Below are positions 8,615-17,750 of a stretch of DNA of 64,000 nucleotides, piece by piece. A model generated the notes under the pieces. It saw nothing but the letters and a program-made list of their open reading frames with translations. It had not been told where the DNA came from and searched no databases. The stretch is taken from NCBI RefSeq assembly GCF_003668635.1, contig NZ_RCWH01000005.1, forward strand, positions 372,001-436,000. Direction: 5' to 3'. This DNA is from Planomicrobium sp. Y74. GTDB taxonomy: Bacteria; Bacillota; Bacilli; Bacillales_A; Planococcaceae. Numbering within the stretch: the first letter of the stretch is position 1; each line of letters starts with the position of its first letter. Both the position numbers and the translations under genes were made by a program.

Positions 8615-9628
8615 ATGAAGAAGACATGGTTAACTGCAATACTAGCAGCCGGCGCTTTAACACTGGCCGGATGTAACTCGGACAATTCATCTGAAGGGGC
8701 ATCGGGCGAGGAAGGGGGTTCATTCGAACCTTCAAAAACAATTGAAGTAGTTGCTCCAGCAGGTGCAGGTGGCGGCTGGGATACAACAGCCCGTGAAGTT
8801 GCTAGGATCTTTGGGGAGACAGGAATAATTGAAGAAAATCTGACTGTGATAAATAAAGAAGGCGGCGGCGGTGCTATCGGTTGGGCTTATATACATGGCC
8901 AAGATGGAAGTGCCCATAATATGTTCGTTGCTTCACCTCCTTTGATGTTTGTACCGCTTAATGGCCAGTCAGAACATGGCCATGAAGATTTCACACCTTT
9001 AGCAAACGTAATTGCTGACTATGGTGCCTTTGCAGTAAGTGCAGACAGTGAGTGGGACGACTTGAATGACTTATTCGATCAGATGAAAGAAGATCCGGAA
9101 AGTGTCACAGTCGTTGGAACATCTGCTCCGGGAAGCATGGATCATATGCAATTTGTCCGCATCGCTAAAGCAGCGGGCGTAGATCCTACAAAGATTAAGT
9201 ATGTTTCAGCCCAAGATGGAGGAGCACTGACATCTGTTTTGAACGGATCGGTGGATGTATTTTCTACAGGTGTGGGAGAGACTGTAGAGCAAGTACGTGC
9301 CGGCAATATCAAAGTACTTGGAATCACGGCTGAGGAACGTATGGAAGGTGAGGTTCTATCTGAATTCCCAACTGCAATCGAGCAGGGGATTGATGAAAGT
9401 TTCGTAAACTGGCGCGGTTTCTTCGGTCCGCCAAATATGGACCAGGCAGCAGTCGATTACTATGAAGAGAAGTTCAAGGAATTGAGTGAATCTGAGGAAT
9501 TCGCTGAAGTGCGGAAAAAATACGGCTGGAGCGAAATGTATATGGATGGAGAAGAATACGAAGAGTTTTTGGATAATGAAAAACAGGAAATTCAAGCATT
9601 ACTGGAAGAAATCGGATTAGGTAATTAA
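8615..9628 (+). CDS. tctC: TctC-family solute-binding lipoprotein
   Basis: Extracellular substrate-binding subunit of a tripartite tricarboxylate transporter. The signal peptide ends in LTLAGC, so Cys20 would be lipidated and the protein anchored to the outer face of the membrane. A Ser/Glu/Gly-rich linker follows. TctC family features include IEVVAPAGAGGGWDTTAR near the mature N-terminus (ligand-binding beta-hairpin region) and GTSAPGSMDHMQFVRIAK in the middle. Length of 337 residues is normal. AAGGGGG precedes the ATG. It is first in a tctC-tctB-tctA-permease operon downstream of a CitST-like system, which suggests citrate or another carboxylate. Confidence 0.93.
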   Translation: MKKTWLTAILAAGALTLAGCNSDNSSEGASGEEGGSFEPSKTIEVVAPAGAGGGWDTTAREVARIFGETGIIEENLTVINKEGGGGAIGWAYIHGQDGSAHNMFVASPPLMFVPLNGQSEHGHEDFTPLANVIADYGAFAVSADSEWDDLNDLFDQMKEDPESVTVVGTSAPGSMDHMQFVRIAKAAGVDPTKIKYVSAQDGGALTSVLNGSVDVFSTGVGETVEQVRAGNIKVLGITAEERMEGEVLSEFPTAIEQGIDESFVNWRGFFGPPNMDQAAVDYYEEKFKELSESEEFAEVRKKYGWSEMYMDGEEYEEFLDNEKQEIQALLEEIGLGN

Positions 9629-9634
9629 TTATTG

Positions 9635-9676
9635 AGAAAGTGAGGACCGGATATTCACTATTCGGTTTCTCTCTTT
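9635..9676 (+). other. Intercistronic stem-loop between tctC and tctB
   Basis: GAGAA...ACCG can pair with CGGT-TTCTC around a loop that includes TATTCACTATT, followed by CTTTT. Such structures often stabilise the mRNA of an abundant binding protein relative to the downstream membrane genes. The pairing is interrupted and may be weak. Confidence 0.35.
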
Positions 9677-9699
9677 TCATTTTGAAAGAGGTGTTTCCA

Positions 9700-10158
9700 A
9701 TGTTATCAACTATGAACCGCAGAATCGGTCTGCTGCTTTTCATCATTGCATCGGTGTATTTATATTTAAGTTTTCAGTTGCCTAATTATCCTTACGCACC
9801 TGTTGATGCGGATGTAATTCCAAAAGGCCTGGGAATATTGATGCTTATTCTATCGGTTGCGCTTTTTTTCTCACGGGCAATCGAAACGGAAGCAGAGAAA
9901 GCCAAAAGAAATATCCCTAAAAAAGAATTGCTGGTCTTATTGGCAGTCTTTGCTATGATCTTTCTCTATATTCTTTTGTTTGAAATGGTCGGTTTCATCG
10001 TTATGACCGCTGTTTTCATCTTTTTCTGCTCATGGTTTCTGGGATATGAAAAATGGAAAACAAATATCATTGTGTCAATTCTATTTCCACTAGGAATGTA
10101 TATCATTTTTGTATTTGCACTAGGTATATCCTTACCTAACGGCATTTTACCAATATAA
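9700..10158 (+). CDS. tctB: TctB-family small membrane subunit
   Basis: Small four-span membrane protein of 152 residues, the variable subunit of tripartite tricarboxylate transporters. Spans are visible near residues 8-25, 42-58, 78-100 and 120-145, with a basic linker (EAEKAKRNIPKK) between the second and third. The start at 9700 is chosen because GAAAGAGGTG lies just upstream; a longer in-frame reading to 9640 would run through the intercistronic stem-loop. The next gene begins 15 bp downstream behind AAGGAGG, so it is translated from the same message as tctA. Confidence 0.85.
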   Translation: MLSTMNRRIGLLLFIIASVYLYLSFQLPNYPYAPVDADVIPKGLGILMLILSVALFFSRAIETEAEKAKRNIPKKELLVLLAVFAMIFLYILLFEMVGFIVMTAVFIFFCSWFLGYEKWKTNIIVSILFPLGMYIIFVFALGISLPNGILPI

Positions 10159-10173
10159 GGAGGCTGGAATAAT

Positions 10174-11673
10174 ATGGATGCTTTTCAAGGTCTTTTGGCC
10201 GGCTTTCAAGTAGCTTTAAGCTGGGAAGGAATTTTATTTGTTTTAATTGGTGTAGTGGTCGGAACCTTAATCGGCATGATGCCAGGACTGGGACCAATCA
10301 GTGCAATCGCCATTATGATTCCGATTACATATGGTATGGATCCTGCTCCGGCACTTGTTATGATGGCAGGCGTATATTACGGAGCAGTTTTTGGAGGATC
10401 AACTTCTTCCATTCTTCTGAACGCTCCAGGGATTTCGGGTACTGTCGCTACAGCTTTTGACGGCTATCCGATGGCACAGCAAGGAAAAGCCGGAAAAGCA
10501 TTGGCGATTGCTGCAATCGCCTCTTTCTTTGGTGGGACCGTGTCAGTAATTATGCTGATGCTTTTAGCCCCGGCTCTGGCAAGTGTTGCCATTTCCTTTG
10601 GTCCACCTGCATATTTTGCTCTAATGTTAATGGGACTCACAGCAATTTCCAGTTTATCTGAAGGCTCTACAATAAAAGCGATGATTTCTGCAGTAGCAGG
10701 TGTCATGGTGGTAACTATCGGAATCGATCCTCAAACCGGTACGCAGCGCTTTACGTTTGGTAATGTAAATTTATTTGACGGCTTTGATTTCCTTGTTATC
10801 GCTTTAGGGTTGTTTGCTCTTGCGGAAGTCTGCATGCTGATCATGAACCGGAAAAACCGTAATTTGAGTGATGATCAGAAGCTTGGAAGTTTAAAAGTAA
10901 CAAAATCGGATCTGAAAGAAATGAGCGGACCAATGACACGACAATCTTTTGTCGGCTTCATGCTCGGTGTGCTGCCAGGAGCAGGTGCTACGATCGCTTC
11001 ATTTATCAGTTATATTTTCGAGAAGAAAATTTCTAAAAATCCGGAAGAATTCGGAAAAGGTTCCATTAAAGGACTTGCAGCGCCGGAAAGTTCCAATAAT
11101 GCCGCCACGAGCGGTGCTTTTGTGCCGTTATTGAGTCTTGGTATTCCAGGCTCCGGTACAACTGCTGTTATGTTAGGTGCTTTCCTTGTACTTGGTGTGC
11201 AACCAGGACCATTGTTAATGTCTGATCGCCCAGAAATTTTTTGGGGGATAATCGCAAGTATGTATTTAGGGAATATATTTTTATTGGTACTGAACTTGCC
11301 GCTTATCCCTTACTTGGCGAAGATTTTAAGTATCCCGAGACCATTGCTGATTTCTTTGGTTATTATGTTCAGTTTGATCGGAGTTTACTCAATCAGTTTT
11401 AATACTTTTGATCTGTATATGCTTCTTGTATTCGGCGCTCTCGGTTTTGCGATGCGGGTTTTCTCATTCCCAGCTCCGCCATTCATCCTCGCATTTATCC
11501 TTGGGGGAATGATGGAACAGGCTTTCAGACAATCAATGACTATTTCAAATGGCAGTTTAGGAATATTTGTAAACAGTCCGCTTCCACTGGCTCTGATTAT
11601 AGTTTCCTTATTGTCCTTGACAATTCCGGCATTTATAAAATGGAGAAGCCGACGCTTGTCGCTTAAGCGGTAA
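10174..11673 (+). CDS. tctA: TctA-family carrier subunit
   Basis: Large permease subunit (499 residues, about 12 membrane spans) of the tripartite tricarboxylate transporter. Family signatures are clear: GTLIGMMPGLGPISAIAIMIP near the N-terminus, GVYYGAVFGGSTSSILLNAPG, and in the second half GVLPGAGATIASFISY and PESSNNAATSGAFVPLLSLG. These repeated glycine-rich segments reflect the internal duplication of the fold. It transports its substrate with the TctC protein delivering it, driven by an ion gradient. Next to it, 11 bp downstream, is a second and unrelated carrier. Confidence 0.95.
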   Translation: MDAFQGLLAGFQVALSWEGILFVLIGVVVGTLIGMMPGLGPISAIAIMIPITYGMDPAPALVMMAGVYYGAVFGGSTSSILLNAPGISGTVATAFDGYPMAQQGKAGKALAIAAIASFFGGTVSVIMLMLLAPALASVAISFGPPAYFALMLMGLTAISSLSEGSTIKAMISAVAGVMVVTIGIDPQTGTQRFTFGNVNLFDGFDFLVIALGLFALAEVCMLIMNRKNRNLSDDQKLGSLKVTKSDLKEMSGPMTRQSFVGFMLGVLPGAGATIASFISYIFEKKISKNPEEFGKGSIKGLAAPESSNNAATSGAFVPLLSLGIPGSGTTAVMLGAFLVLGVQPGPLLMSDRPEIFWGIIASMYLGNIFLLVLNLPLIPYLAKILSIPRPLLISLVIMFSLIGVYSISFNTFDLYMLLVFGALGFAMRVFSFPAPPFILAFILGGMMEQAFRQSMTISNGSLGIFVNSPLPLALIIVSLLSLTIPAFIKWRSRRLSLKR

Positions 11674-11684
11674 GGAGTGATGAA

Positions 11685-13064
11685 TTGGGGTATCCGAAAG
11701 CACGGTTCTTGTTCCTTATAATTTTGATGATCTTCCTTGTGTTAGCCGGTTGGCATGCCGGATTATTAACTATGTATACAACTGAGCAAAAGCTGACCCT
11801 GTTTCTTTTGGTAATTGCCATCTATTTTTGGACAATCAGTAGAATGCCTTTTGCCGCATCGAGTTTGTTAGTAGTGGGACTGATTATAATCTTTGATTTG
11901 GTGGATAGACCGGAAGAGGCCTTTACGGGTTTCCTAACGACTGCTTTGTATTTTATATTGGTGCTTTCCTTGATTTCAAAAGCTTTGGTGGCTGCAGGAG
12001 CAGACCGTGTATTTGTTACTATACTTCTGAAATTAAGCAGAGGCGGGATTCGAACTATATTGTTCGGCTTGCCTCTTCTTATTGCTTTAATGCCGATTTT
12101 CCTACCTTCAGCGGTAGCAAGATTTCGAATTTTAGAGCCTATCATTGAACAGTTAAACGCAACATTTACTTTAGAGCAAGATAGCATGTTTAGAAAATAC
12201 AGTATGTACGTAATTGGAATGATGAATCAGAATTCAACAATGATCGTATTTACAGGCGGGGGATTCCCAGTATTGGCGGCACAGCTTCTTAAAGACTTTG
12301 GGGGAGTACAAATTTCATGGATTGGCTGGTTCATCCTTATTGCGCCGCCATTATGGCTTTCAATGTTCCTTGTCAGTTTCGGAGTTTTTAAGTATTTTCA
12401 ACGTACTACAGAAGAAGTGATTGTGGAAGCGCCTCAGCAATTAGATGAGGACACCCAACTGCCAAAGCGTTTTTGGTGGATTGTCCTTCCTTTTGGATTG
12501 ATGATTCTTAGCTGGGTGGTACTGGATCAGGAAACTGTTCCTTTAATTATTGCACCCATAATTCTGGCAGCCTATTATGCATTGCCCATAAATAATCTGG
12601 TTACCGACAGCTTGGTAAGAAGCTATGACTGGGAAAATTTTTTACTGTTGGGTGCTTCTTTTTCGCTCGGTTATGTAATTGAAGAAACCGGAACTGCACT
12701 TATCCTGGCAGGACAAATGCTGGAATTGCTTCCAGATGGTATAGGAGATTTTGGGAATATTTTATTTGTAGCCATTTTTATCTTCATTTTGCGGTTTCTT
12801 TTCGTAGTTCCTTCTACTTCGATGATTGTTATATTTCCTATAATAATGAGCTACGCGGAAATACTGGGTTTATCAGTTATTACCCTCGCTTTTCTGGTTA
12901 TCATGATTATCGGTGGAGTGACAATAATGCCGATACATTCCCCAACAACGTTTCTTGCTTTTCAAAAAGGAGCTTTTTCTAAGAAAGAGCAATATGCCAT
13001 CGGAGGTTATTCGAGCTTTATCATAAGCACTATAGCAATAATTTGGGCGCTTTTCATCTGGTGA
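11685..13064 (+). CDS. SLC13/DASS-type carboxylate permease
   Basis: A 459-residue protein with about 11 membrane spans. I read it as a divalent-anion:sodium symporter (DASS/SLC13, CitT-like) family member. The SXT-like stretches NQNSTMIVFTGGGFPV in the first half and VVPSTSMIVIFPII and MPIHSPTTF in the second fit the two hairpin motifs of that fold. Translation would start at TTG 11685, with AAGGAG 9 nt upstream; no ATG is available nearby. It is the last gene of the tct operon. Having a second, single-component carboxylate carrier transcribed with a tripartite system is unusual and may widen substrate range or affinity. Confidence 0.75.
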   Translation: MGYPKARFLFLIILMIFLVLAGWHAGLLTMYTTEQKLTLFLLVIAIYFWTISRMPFAASSLLVVGLIIIFDLVDRPEEAFTGFLTTALYFILVLSLISKALVAAGADRVFVTILLKLSRGGIRTILFGLPLLIALMPIFLPSAVARFRILEPIIEQLNATFTLEQDSMFRKYSMYVIGMMNQNSTMIVFTGGGFPVLAAQLLKDFGGVQISWIGWFILIAPPLWLSMFLVSFGVFKYFQRTTEEVIVEAPQQLDEDTQLPKRFWWIVLPFGLMILSWVVLDQETVPLIIAPIILAAYYALPINNLVTDSLVRSYDWENFLLLGASFSLGYVIEETGTALILAGQMLELLPDGIGDFGNILFVAIFIFILRFLFVVPSTSMIVIFPIIMSYAEILGLSVITLAFLVIMIIGGVTIMPIHSPTTFLAFQKGAFSKKEQYAIGGYSSFIISTIAIIWALFIW

Positions 13065-13196
13065 GCAATTCTTTTTTAGGCAGATTTTCTTAATTAAAGC
13101 AAAAACCTGCGCATTGATAAGTCTCTTTGTGGCTGCGCCGGCCAAACAAGTGGCAATTTACAGGACAAAGCAGTTCTCAAACTGAAAAAGCGGATT

Positions 13197-13230
13197 AAAA
13201 AAGCGAAGCCTGAGTGGCTTCGCTTTTTTA
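13197..13230. terminator. Bidirectional terminator after the transport operon
   Basis: AAAAAAGCGAAGCC and GGCTTCGCTTTTTT form a perfect stem around TGAGT. It serves both the plus-strand operon and the converging oxidoreductase gene. Confidence 0.9.
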
Positions 13231-13253
13231 TATGCAGGTTTGACAAACAAATT

Positions 13254-13919
13254 TCATAACGAGCCCATTTCAGCAATTCTGTCAGAAGGATAGACCTGTA
13301 TACCGTCACTTTCAGTTTGTGCTGCAGCACACATAGCCTTAGCAACTTGCTCCGCCTGTATCGGCTTGTATTTTTTCATGCCGCCCCGCAGAAGCGGACT
13401 GAGTACAGGGGAGATCAGGCTGGCGGCTTTTTCGCCGAGCCGGAATTCCTTGCGGTCGCCCAGCAGCAGAGATGGACGGAAAATATGTAATGCGGGAAGC
13501 TCCATTTTTTTGAGGCTGTCCTCCATTTGGCCTTTGACCCGGTTATAGAAAATATTGGAACGGGAGTCGGCGCCCATTGCAGAGACGACGAGGAAATTTT
13601 TTGCGCCTGCTGATTTCGCCAACTGTGCCAAAGCGACAGGATAATCGTAATCCACTCTTCTGAAAGCTTTTTGCGAACCCGCCTTTTTAATAGTGGTACC
13701 CAGACAGCAAAACACATCATCCACCTGTAAATGTTTTTTATAGTCATCGAGTCTGTAATAATCAACCTTGATTTGTTCAAGCTTAGGATGCTCTATAGAC
13801 AATGGGCGGCGGACGAAAACGGTAATTTTGTAATATTCAGGATGATTCAGCAGGACCTCCACCAGTTTGCTGCCGGTCAGGCCTGTTGCGCCTGCAATCA
13901 ATGCGGATTTTCCAGACAT
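13254..13919 (-). CDS. NAD(P)-binding atypical SDR protein, HTATIP2/TIP30-like
   Basis: 221 residues with an N-terminal Rossmann fold: GATGLTGSKLVE binds the dinucleotide, CCLGTT and FLVVSAMGAD follow the core strands, and YNRVKGQMEDSL holds the YxxxK pair in the altered form seen in HTATIP2-like atypical short-chain proteins. This group includes NAD(P)-dependent epimerase-like proteins of unknown substrate. GAGGAGG precedes the ATG. It stands alone between converging and diverging neighbours, so context gives no clue about function. Confidence 0.8.
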   Translation of the reverse strand: MSGKSALIAGATGLTGSKLVEVLLNHPEYYKITVFVRRPLSIEHPKLEQIKVDYYRLDDYKKHLQVDDVFCCLGTTIKKAGSQKAFRRVDYDYPVALAQLAKSAGAKNFLVVSAMGADSRSNIFYNRVKGQMEDSLKKMELPALHIFRPSLLLGDRKEFRLGEKAASLISPVLSPLLRGGMKKYKPIQAEQVAKAMCAAAQTESDGIQVYPSDRIAEMGSL

Positions 13920-14055
13920 GGCGATGCCTCCTCTTTTTTAGTTATTATACCGTGTCCAGTCAGAATATAAACTTTCTCCCGATGTTTATTTGTTATGAAA
14001 TATTGACCGGCGGGGTACAATAAAGGTAAAGAAAGCTTGTGAAAGGAAGAAATAG

Positions 14056-16164
14056 ATGAAACCAGTGATAGTGGCTGAAAAGCCAAGCCAGGCAAAAGCT
14101 TATGCAGAAGCTTTCAAGACTGCTAAAAGAGAAGGGTTTTTGGAAATCATGCCCGACGCTATATTTCCGGACGGTGCTTATATCACATGGGGAATCGGTC
14201 ACCTGGTCGAGTTGAAAGAACCGAAAGCTTATGATCCGAAATGGGGGAAATGGTCGCTTGCGGCATTGCCAATCCTGCCGGCGAATTATCAATTCCAGAT
14301 AGCACGAGGAAAAGCCCAGCAGTTCAATATCATCAAGAAGTTGATCCAGCAGTCAGATACAGTCATTAATGCATGTGACGTGGACAGAGAAGGATCGAAT
14401 ATTTTTTACAGCATTTATTATCATACAGGCGCAAAAGGAAAAACGATCAAACGTCTGTGGATCAATTCGCTTGAAGCGGACGAAGTGAGAAAAGGATTTC
14501 AGGACCTCCGCGATAATAAGCAGGATTTGTTGCTTTACCAGGAAGCGAGGGCAAGGCAAATCAGCGACTGGCTGGTCGGCATGAATGGCTCCCGTTTATA
14601 TTCGCTGCTGCTGCAGGAAAAAGGGATACGGGAAGTATTTGCTATCGGCAGGGTGCAGACGCCGACGGTCTATCTGATTTATCAGCGCGAAAAAGAAATC
14701 GAAGCTTTTGTACCGGAACCTTTTTATGAAGTGGAAGGCGAATTTCAGGCTAAAAGAGGAAAATATAAAGGCAAAGCGAAGATCAAGGCAAAAGTACGAA
14801 AAGAAGCGGAGGATCTGCTCGCAAAACATGCCATTAATCCAAAAGAAGAAGGTGCGGTACTGCAGGTCAGGACGGCTGAAAAACGCCAGCCGGCTCCACA
14901 GCTCCATTCATTGTCGAGCCTTCAGGCTGCTGCAAACAGGAAGTGGAAATACAGTCCGGCGAAAGTGCTCTCAGTGATGCAGAAGCTGTACGAAAAAAAA
15001 CTTGTAAGTTATCCACGGACAGATGCGCAGCACATTACAAATGCGGAATTCAGTTATTTAGCTAAGCAAGTGGAAGCCTACCAGAAATTGATCGGTGCAG
15101 AATTTCCCGTGGCATCCAGGACTCCTAAAAAGCGTTTTGTAGATAATGCAAAAGTGCAGGAGCATTATGCCATCATCCCAACGAAAAGTATACCGACTGC
15201 GAGAAAGCTGGAAGGGCTTGCCCGGGACGAACGGAATTTATATGAAGAAGTGCTCCGGACAACACTTGCAATGTTCCATAGGGATTACCGCTATGCGGAG
15301 ACGAAAGTGACGACCGACGTAAATGGCCTGCATTTTTTCACTACAGGAAAAACGGAAATTGATAAAGGCTGGAAGGAGTTATTTCCAGTTGCAAAAGAAA
15401 GTAAATCCGAACCGGCGTTGCCTGCGCTTCAGGAACAGGAGGCCGTGACAGCTAAAGTGGCTGTCAAAGAAGGGATGACGACACCTCCGAAGCCATACAC
15501 TGAAGGGCAACTGATTGCGATGATGAAAACCTGTGGCAAATTTGCAGAAGAAGCCGAAGACATCGAAATCCTGAAAGAAGTGGAAGGCCTTGGCACGGAA
15601 GCGACACGGAGTGGTATCATTGAAACCATTAAAAGGCATGAGTATATCCAAATAAGCAAAAATATCGTTTCTGTAACAGAAAAAGGGCGGATCCTGTGTC
15701 AGGCAATCGAAGGGAATTTATTGTCCAGTCCCTCCATGACGGCGAAATGGGAAAGTTACCTGAAAAAGATTGGGCGCGGTGAAGGATCGCCGGAAGTATT
15801 TTTGGCGACGATCGGAAAATTCATTGAGAAACTCCTGGCAGATGTTCCGGCCCAGCTTCAGTCAAATGGTTTGCCGGAACGGTTGGAAATGGATAACAGT
15901 AAAAGTGCGATTGCCCTTTGTCCGCGCTGCAAAAAAGGCAGCATCGTCTCCAGCAGGGGATCCTTCAGTTGCACTGAATATGCCAATGGCTGCAAGCAAT
16001 CATTCCCAGGGACTTTCCTGAAAAAAAGGCTTACCGCGAAAACGATCGAGTATTTATGCACGAAAGGCAAAACGCCAGTGATAAAAGGATTTGTATCGAA
16101 AAATGGTAAAAAATTCAGTGCCAAGCTTATTCTTGAAGACGGCAAGCTGAAAATGGAGTTTTAG
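14056..16164 (+). CDS. topB: DNA topoisomerase III
   Basis: Type IA topoisomerase of 702 residues, close to B. subtilis TopB. The TOPRIM domain starts at the N-terminus (VIVAEKPSQAKAYAEAF) with its acidic triad in NACDVDREGSNI. The active-site tyrosine is Tyr319 in KLVSYPRTDAQH. The glycine-rich GLGTEATRSGII motif lies near residue 515. The C-terminus carries a Cys-rich zinc-ribbon-like segment (CPRCKKG...CTEYANGC). It relaxes negative supercoils and unlinks replication or recombination intermediates. AAAGGAAG precedes the ATG. The Ktr gene begins 24 bp downstream behind its own ribosome site. Confidence 0.97.
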   Translation: MKPVIVAEKPSQAKAYAEAFKTAKREGFLEIMPDAIFPDGAYITWGIGHLVELKEPKAYDPKWGKWSLAALPILPANYQFQIARGKAQQFNIIKKLIQQSDTVINACDVDREGSNIFYSIYYHTGAKGKTIKRLWINSLEADEVRKGFQDLRDNKQDLLLYQEARARQISDWLVGMNGSRLYSLLLQEKGIREVFAIGRVQTPTVYLIYQREKEIEAFVPEPFYEVEGEFQAKRGKYKGKAKIKAKVRKEAEDLLAKHAINPKEEGAVLQVRTAEKRQPAPQLHSLSSLQAAANRKWKYSPAKVLSVMQKLYEKKLVSYPRTDAQHITNAEFSYLAKQVEAYQKLIGAEFPVASRTPKKRFVDNAKVQEHYAIIPTKSIPTARKLEGLARDERNLYEEVLRTTLAMFHRDYRYAETKVTTDVNGLHFFTTGKTEIDKGWKELFPVAKESKSEPALPALQEQEAVTAKVAVKEGMTTPPKPYTEGQLIAMMKTCGKFAEEAEDIEILKEVEGLGTEATRSGIIETIKRHEYIQISKNIVSVTEKGRILCQAIEGNLLSSPSMTAKWESYLKKIGRGEGSPEVFLATIGKFIEKLLADVPAQLQSNGLPERLEMDNSKSAIALCPRCKKGSIVSSRGSFSCTEYANGCKQSFPGTFLKKRLTAKTIEYLCTKGKTPVIKGFVSKNGKKFSAKLILEDGKLKMEF

Positions 16165-16188
16165 TTTTATTGGAAATGAGGAGATAGC

Positions 16189-16848
16189 ATGAAAAAGAAA
16201 CAAATAGTAGTTGTCGGATTAGGAAGGTTTGGCAGCAGTGTGTGCAGGGAATTATATAAACTCGGCCATGAAGTGATGGCATTGGATATGGATCCGGATA
16301 AAGTGGAAGGCGTTGCTGAATATGCTTCCCAGGCATCTGTCGCGGATGCAACGGACAAGTCGCAGCTCAAGGCATTGGGAGTAAGAAATTTCGATCAGGC
16401 CATTGTTGCTATTGGTGATGATTTACAGGCTAGTGTGTTGTGTACGCTTATGCTGAAGGAAATCGGTCTGGAAAAAGTCTGGGTTAAAGCACGGGATCTT
16501 CAGCACAAGAAAATCCTTGAAAAGGTCGGGGCTGACCGGGTTATCCAGCCCGAATTCGAAATGGGCGTTCGCGTTGCCCATCATGTCGATTCTGAAAAAA
16601 TTGTTGATTATATCGATTTATCAGATAACTATAGTATCGTCGAGATGGCAGCATCAAAGAAAATCGCAGGCAAATCGCTGCTCCAACTGGACATCCGGAC
16701 AAAATTCAATTGTATTACACTGGCAGTTAAAAGAGGCCAGGATGTAAACATCGCCCCACATCCTGACGATGTAATCGCTATGGGAGACATACTTGTAGTC
16801 ATGGGCCATCGTAACGACTTAAAGAAGTTGGAAGATAAAAGATTGTAA
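16189..16848 (+). CDS. ktrC: Ktr potassium-uptake regulatory subunit (KtrA/KtrC)
   Basis: Cytoplasmic RCK protein of 219 residues that gates a KtrB/KtrD potassium channel-like subunit. The N-terminal Rossmann RCK_N domain has VVGLGRFGSSVCREL for ATP or ADP binding and an acidic residue at the end of strand 2 (LDMDPDKV). The RCK_C domain occupies about residues 135-219; in this family it binds c-di-AMP. Length matches KtrA and KtrC of B. subtilis, and I cannot decide between them because no membrane subunit gene is adjacent, which is the usual situation for KtrC. Confidence 0.9.
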   Translation: MKKKQIVVVGLGRFGSSVCRELYKLGHEVMALDMDPDKVEGVAEYASQASVADATDKSQLKALGVRNFDQAIVAIGDDLQASVLCTLMLKEIGLEKVWVKARDLQHKKILEKVGADRVIQPEFEMGVRVAHHVDSEKIVDYIDLSDNYSIVEMAASKKIAGKSLLQLDIRTKFNCITLAVKRGQDVNIAPHPDDVIAMGDILVVMGHRNDLKKLEDKRL

Positions 16849-16874
16849 AAATTCCCTAACGAAAGGATGATTCG

Positions 16875-17081
16875 ATGGAAACGATGACAATTCATATAAA
16901 AGAGGCAACTGCAGAAAAGCCGATTCAATCATTGGAGGATATTTTAGCCGATGTCCCAGAAATTGAAAGAGCTTTGGTAGATGTGGAAGTTGGAGAAGTG
17001 AAAATCAGCTTTGATGAGAATCAAATTTCAGAAGAGCAAATCATCAAACGGATTCAACTTGAAGGGTTTCATATTGGATAA
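16875..17081 (+). CDS. Heavy-metal-associated-like domain protein lacking CxxC
   Basis: 68 residues that follow the HMA ferredoxin-like pattern: MTIHIKEA strand, a helix SLEDILADVPEIERA, a strand pair LVDVEVGEVKISFD, a second helix SEEQIIKRIQLEG and the final FHIG strand. The metal-binding CxxC expected after the first strand is absent; no cysteine occurs at all. It may be a degenerate copper-chaperone-like protein or a protein-interaction module. AAAGGATG precedes the ATG. It follows the Ktr gene by 26 bp and may be co-transcribed. Confidence 0.65.
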   Translation: METMTIHIKEATAEKPIQSLEDILADVPEIERALVDVEVGEVKISFDENQISEEQIIKRIQLEGFHIG

Positions 17082-17256
17082 AAATCCGTCTTTCTTTACG
17101 GGCATATGTAAATTTAGTAAGATAAACATACTTGGAAAACAAATAGTATTTCCATTCTATGATAGAGTATGAACATTAACAGGGACCAAGTCCTGATTTA
17201 ACGTAAAAGACAATTTATATTTGGTCAAATGTTTCAGACAACAGTGCTGAAGACAG

Positions 17257-17298
17257 AGCCGAAAAGAACCCGTAAATCGGGTTCTTTTCGGCTTTTTC
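17257..17298 (+). terminator. Terminator upstream of the small CxxC protein
   Basis: AGCCGAAAAGAACCC pairs perfectly with GGGTTCTTTTCGGCT around gtaaatc, then TTTTC. It ends the Ktr/HMA transcript and lies just before the next start, so the following gene needs its own promoter or read-through. Confidence 0.88.
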
Positions 17299-17318
17299 TA
17301 TTTCAGGAAAAGAAGGGA

Positions 17319-17519
17319 GTGCTACATATTACATACTTTGTAGACCATAAAAATAAAAAAATACACGATCAACGATTTGCCGGAGATAAATGCGGCTTTT
17401 TGGATACACCAATAGAAGAGCGTGAATTTACAGCAGTTGAAGAATATATAAAAGAACTGGAATTGAAAGAGGGCTTTGCTTTTTGCTCATACTGCCAAAC
17501 TCCTCAGTTGATCATGTGA
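17319..17519 (+). CDS. Small protein of unknown function with C-terminal CxxC
   Basis: 66 residues if started at GTG 17319. It is soluble, with an N-terminal beta-like stretch (TYFVDHKNKKIHDQRF), a conserved-looking GDKCGFLDTP segment and a C-terminal CSYCQTPQ. I do not recognise the family. A longer reading frame would extend to 17229 but passes through a strong terminator hairpin. The start is uncertain: AAGGGAG at 17313-17319 is ideally placed (8 nt) for an ATT codon at 17328 rather than for GTG 17319. The paired cysteines could bind metal with Cys in GDKCG. Confidence 0.5.
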   Translation: MLHITYFVDHKNKKIHDQRFAGDKCGFLDTPIEEREFTAVEEYIKELELKEGFAFCSYCQTPQLIM

Positions 17520-17750
17520 ATGATAATAAATGTTCATTATTGGTATTTTCTTGTTTAACTGCGTAAAATAAGGGTATTTTATCCTAAAAGGTTCCAAAAA
17601 GCATAAGCCATTTGAATTTAAAATTTTATATGGCATTCTGATGGGGAATTATTCATTAGTCTATTAATACTGAGTTTTTCACACTGCTCCAATAACGGCG
17701 AAATAGAATTTATTTTAAAGTAAAAGTGATGGTTTTCGGAGGAGGATGGG

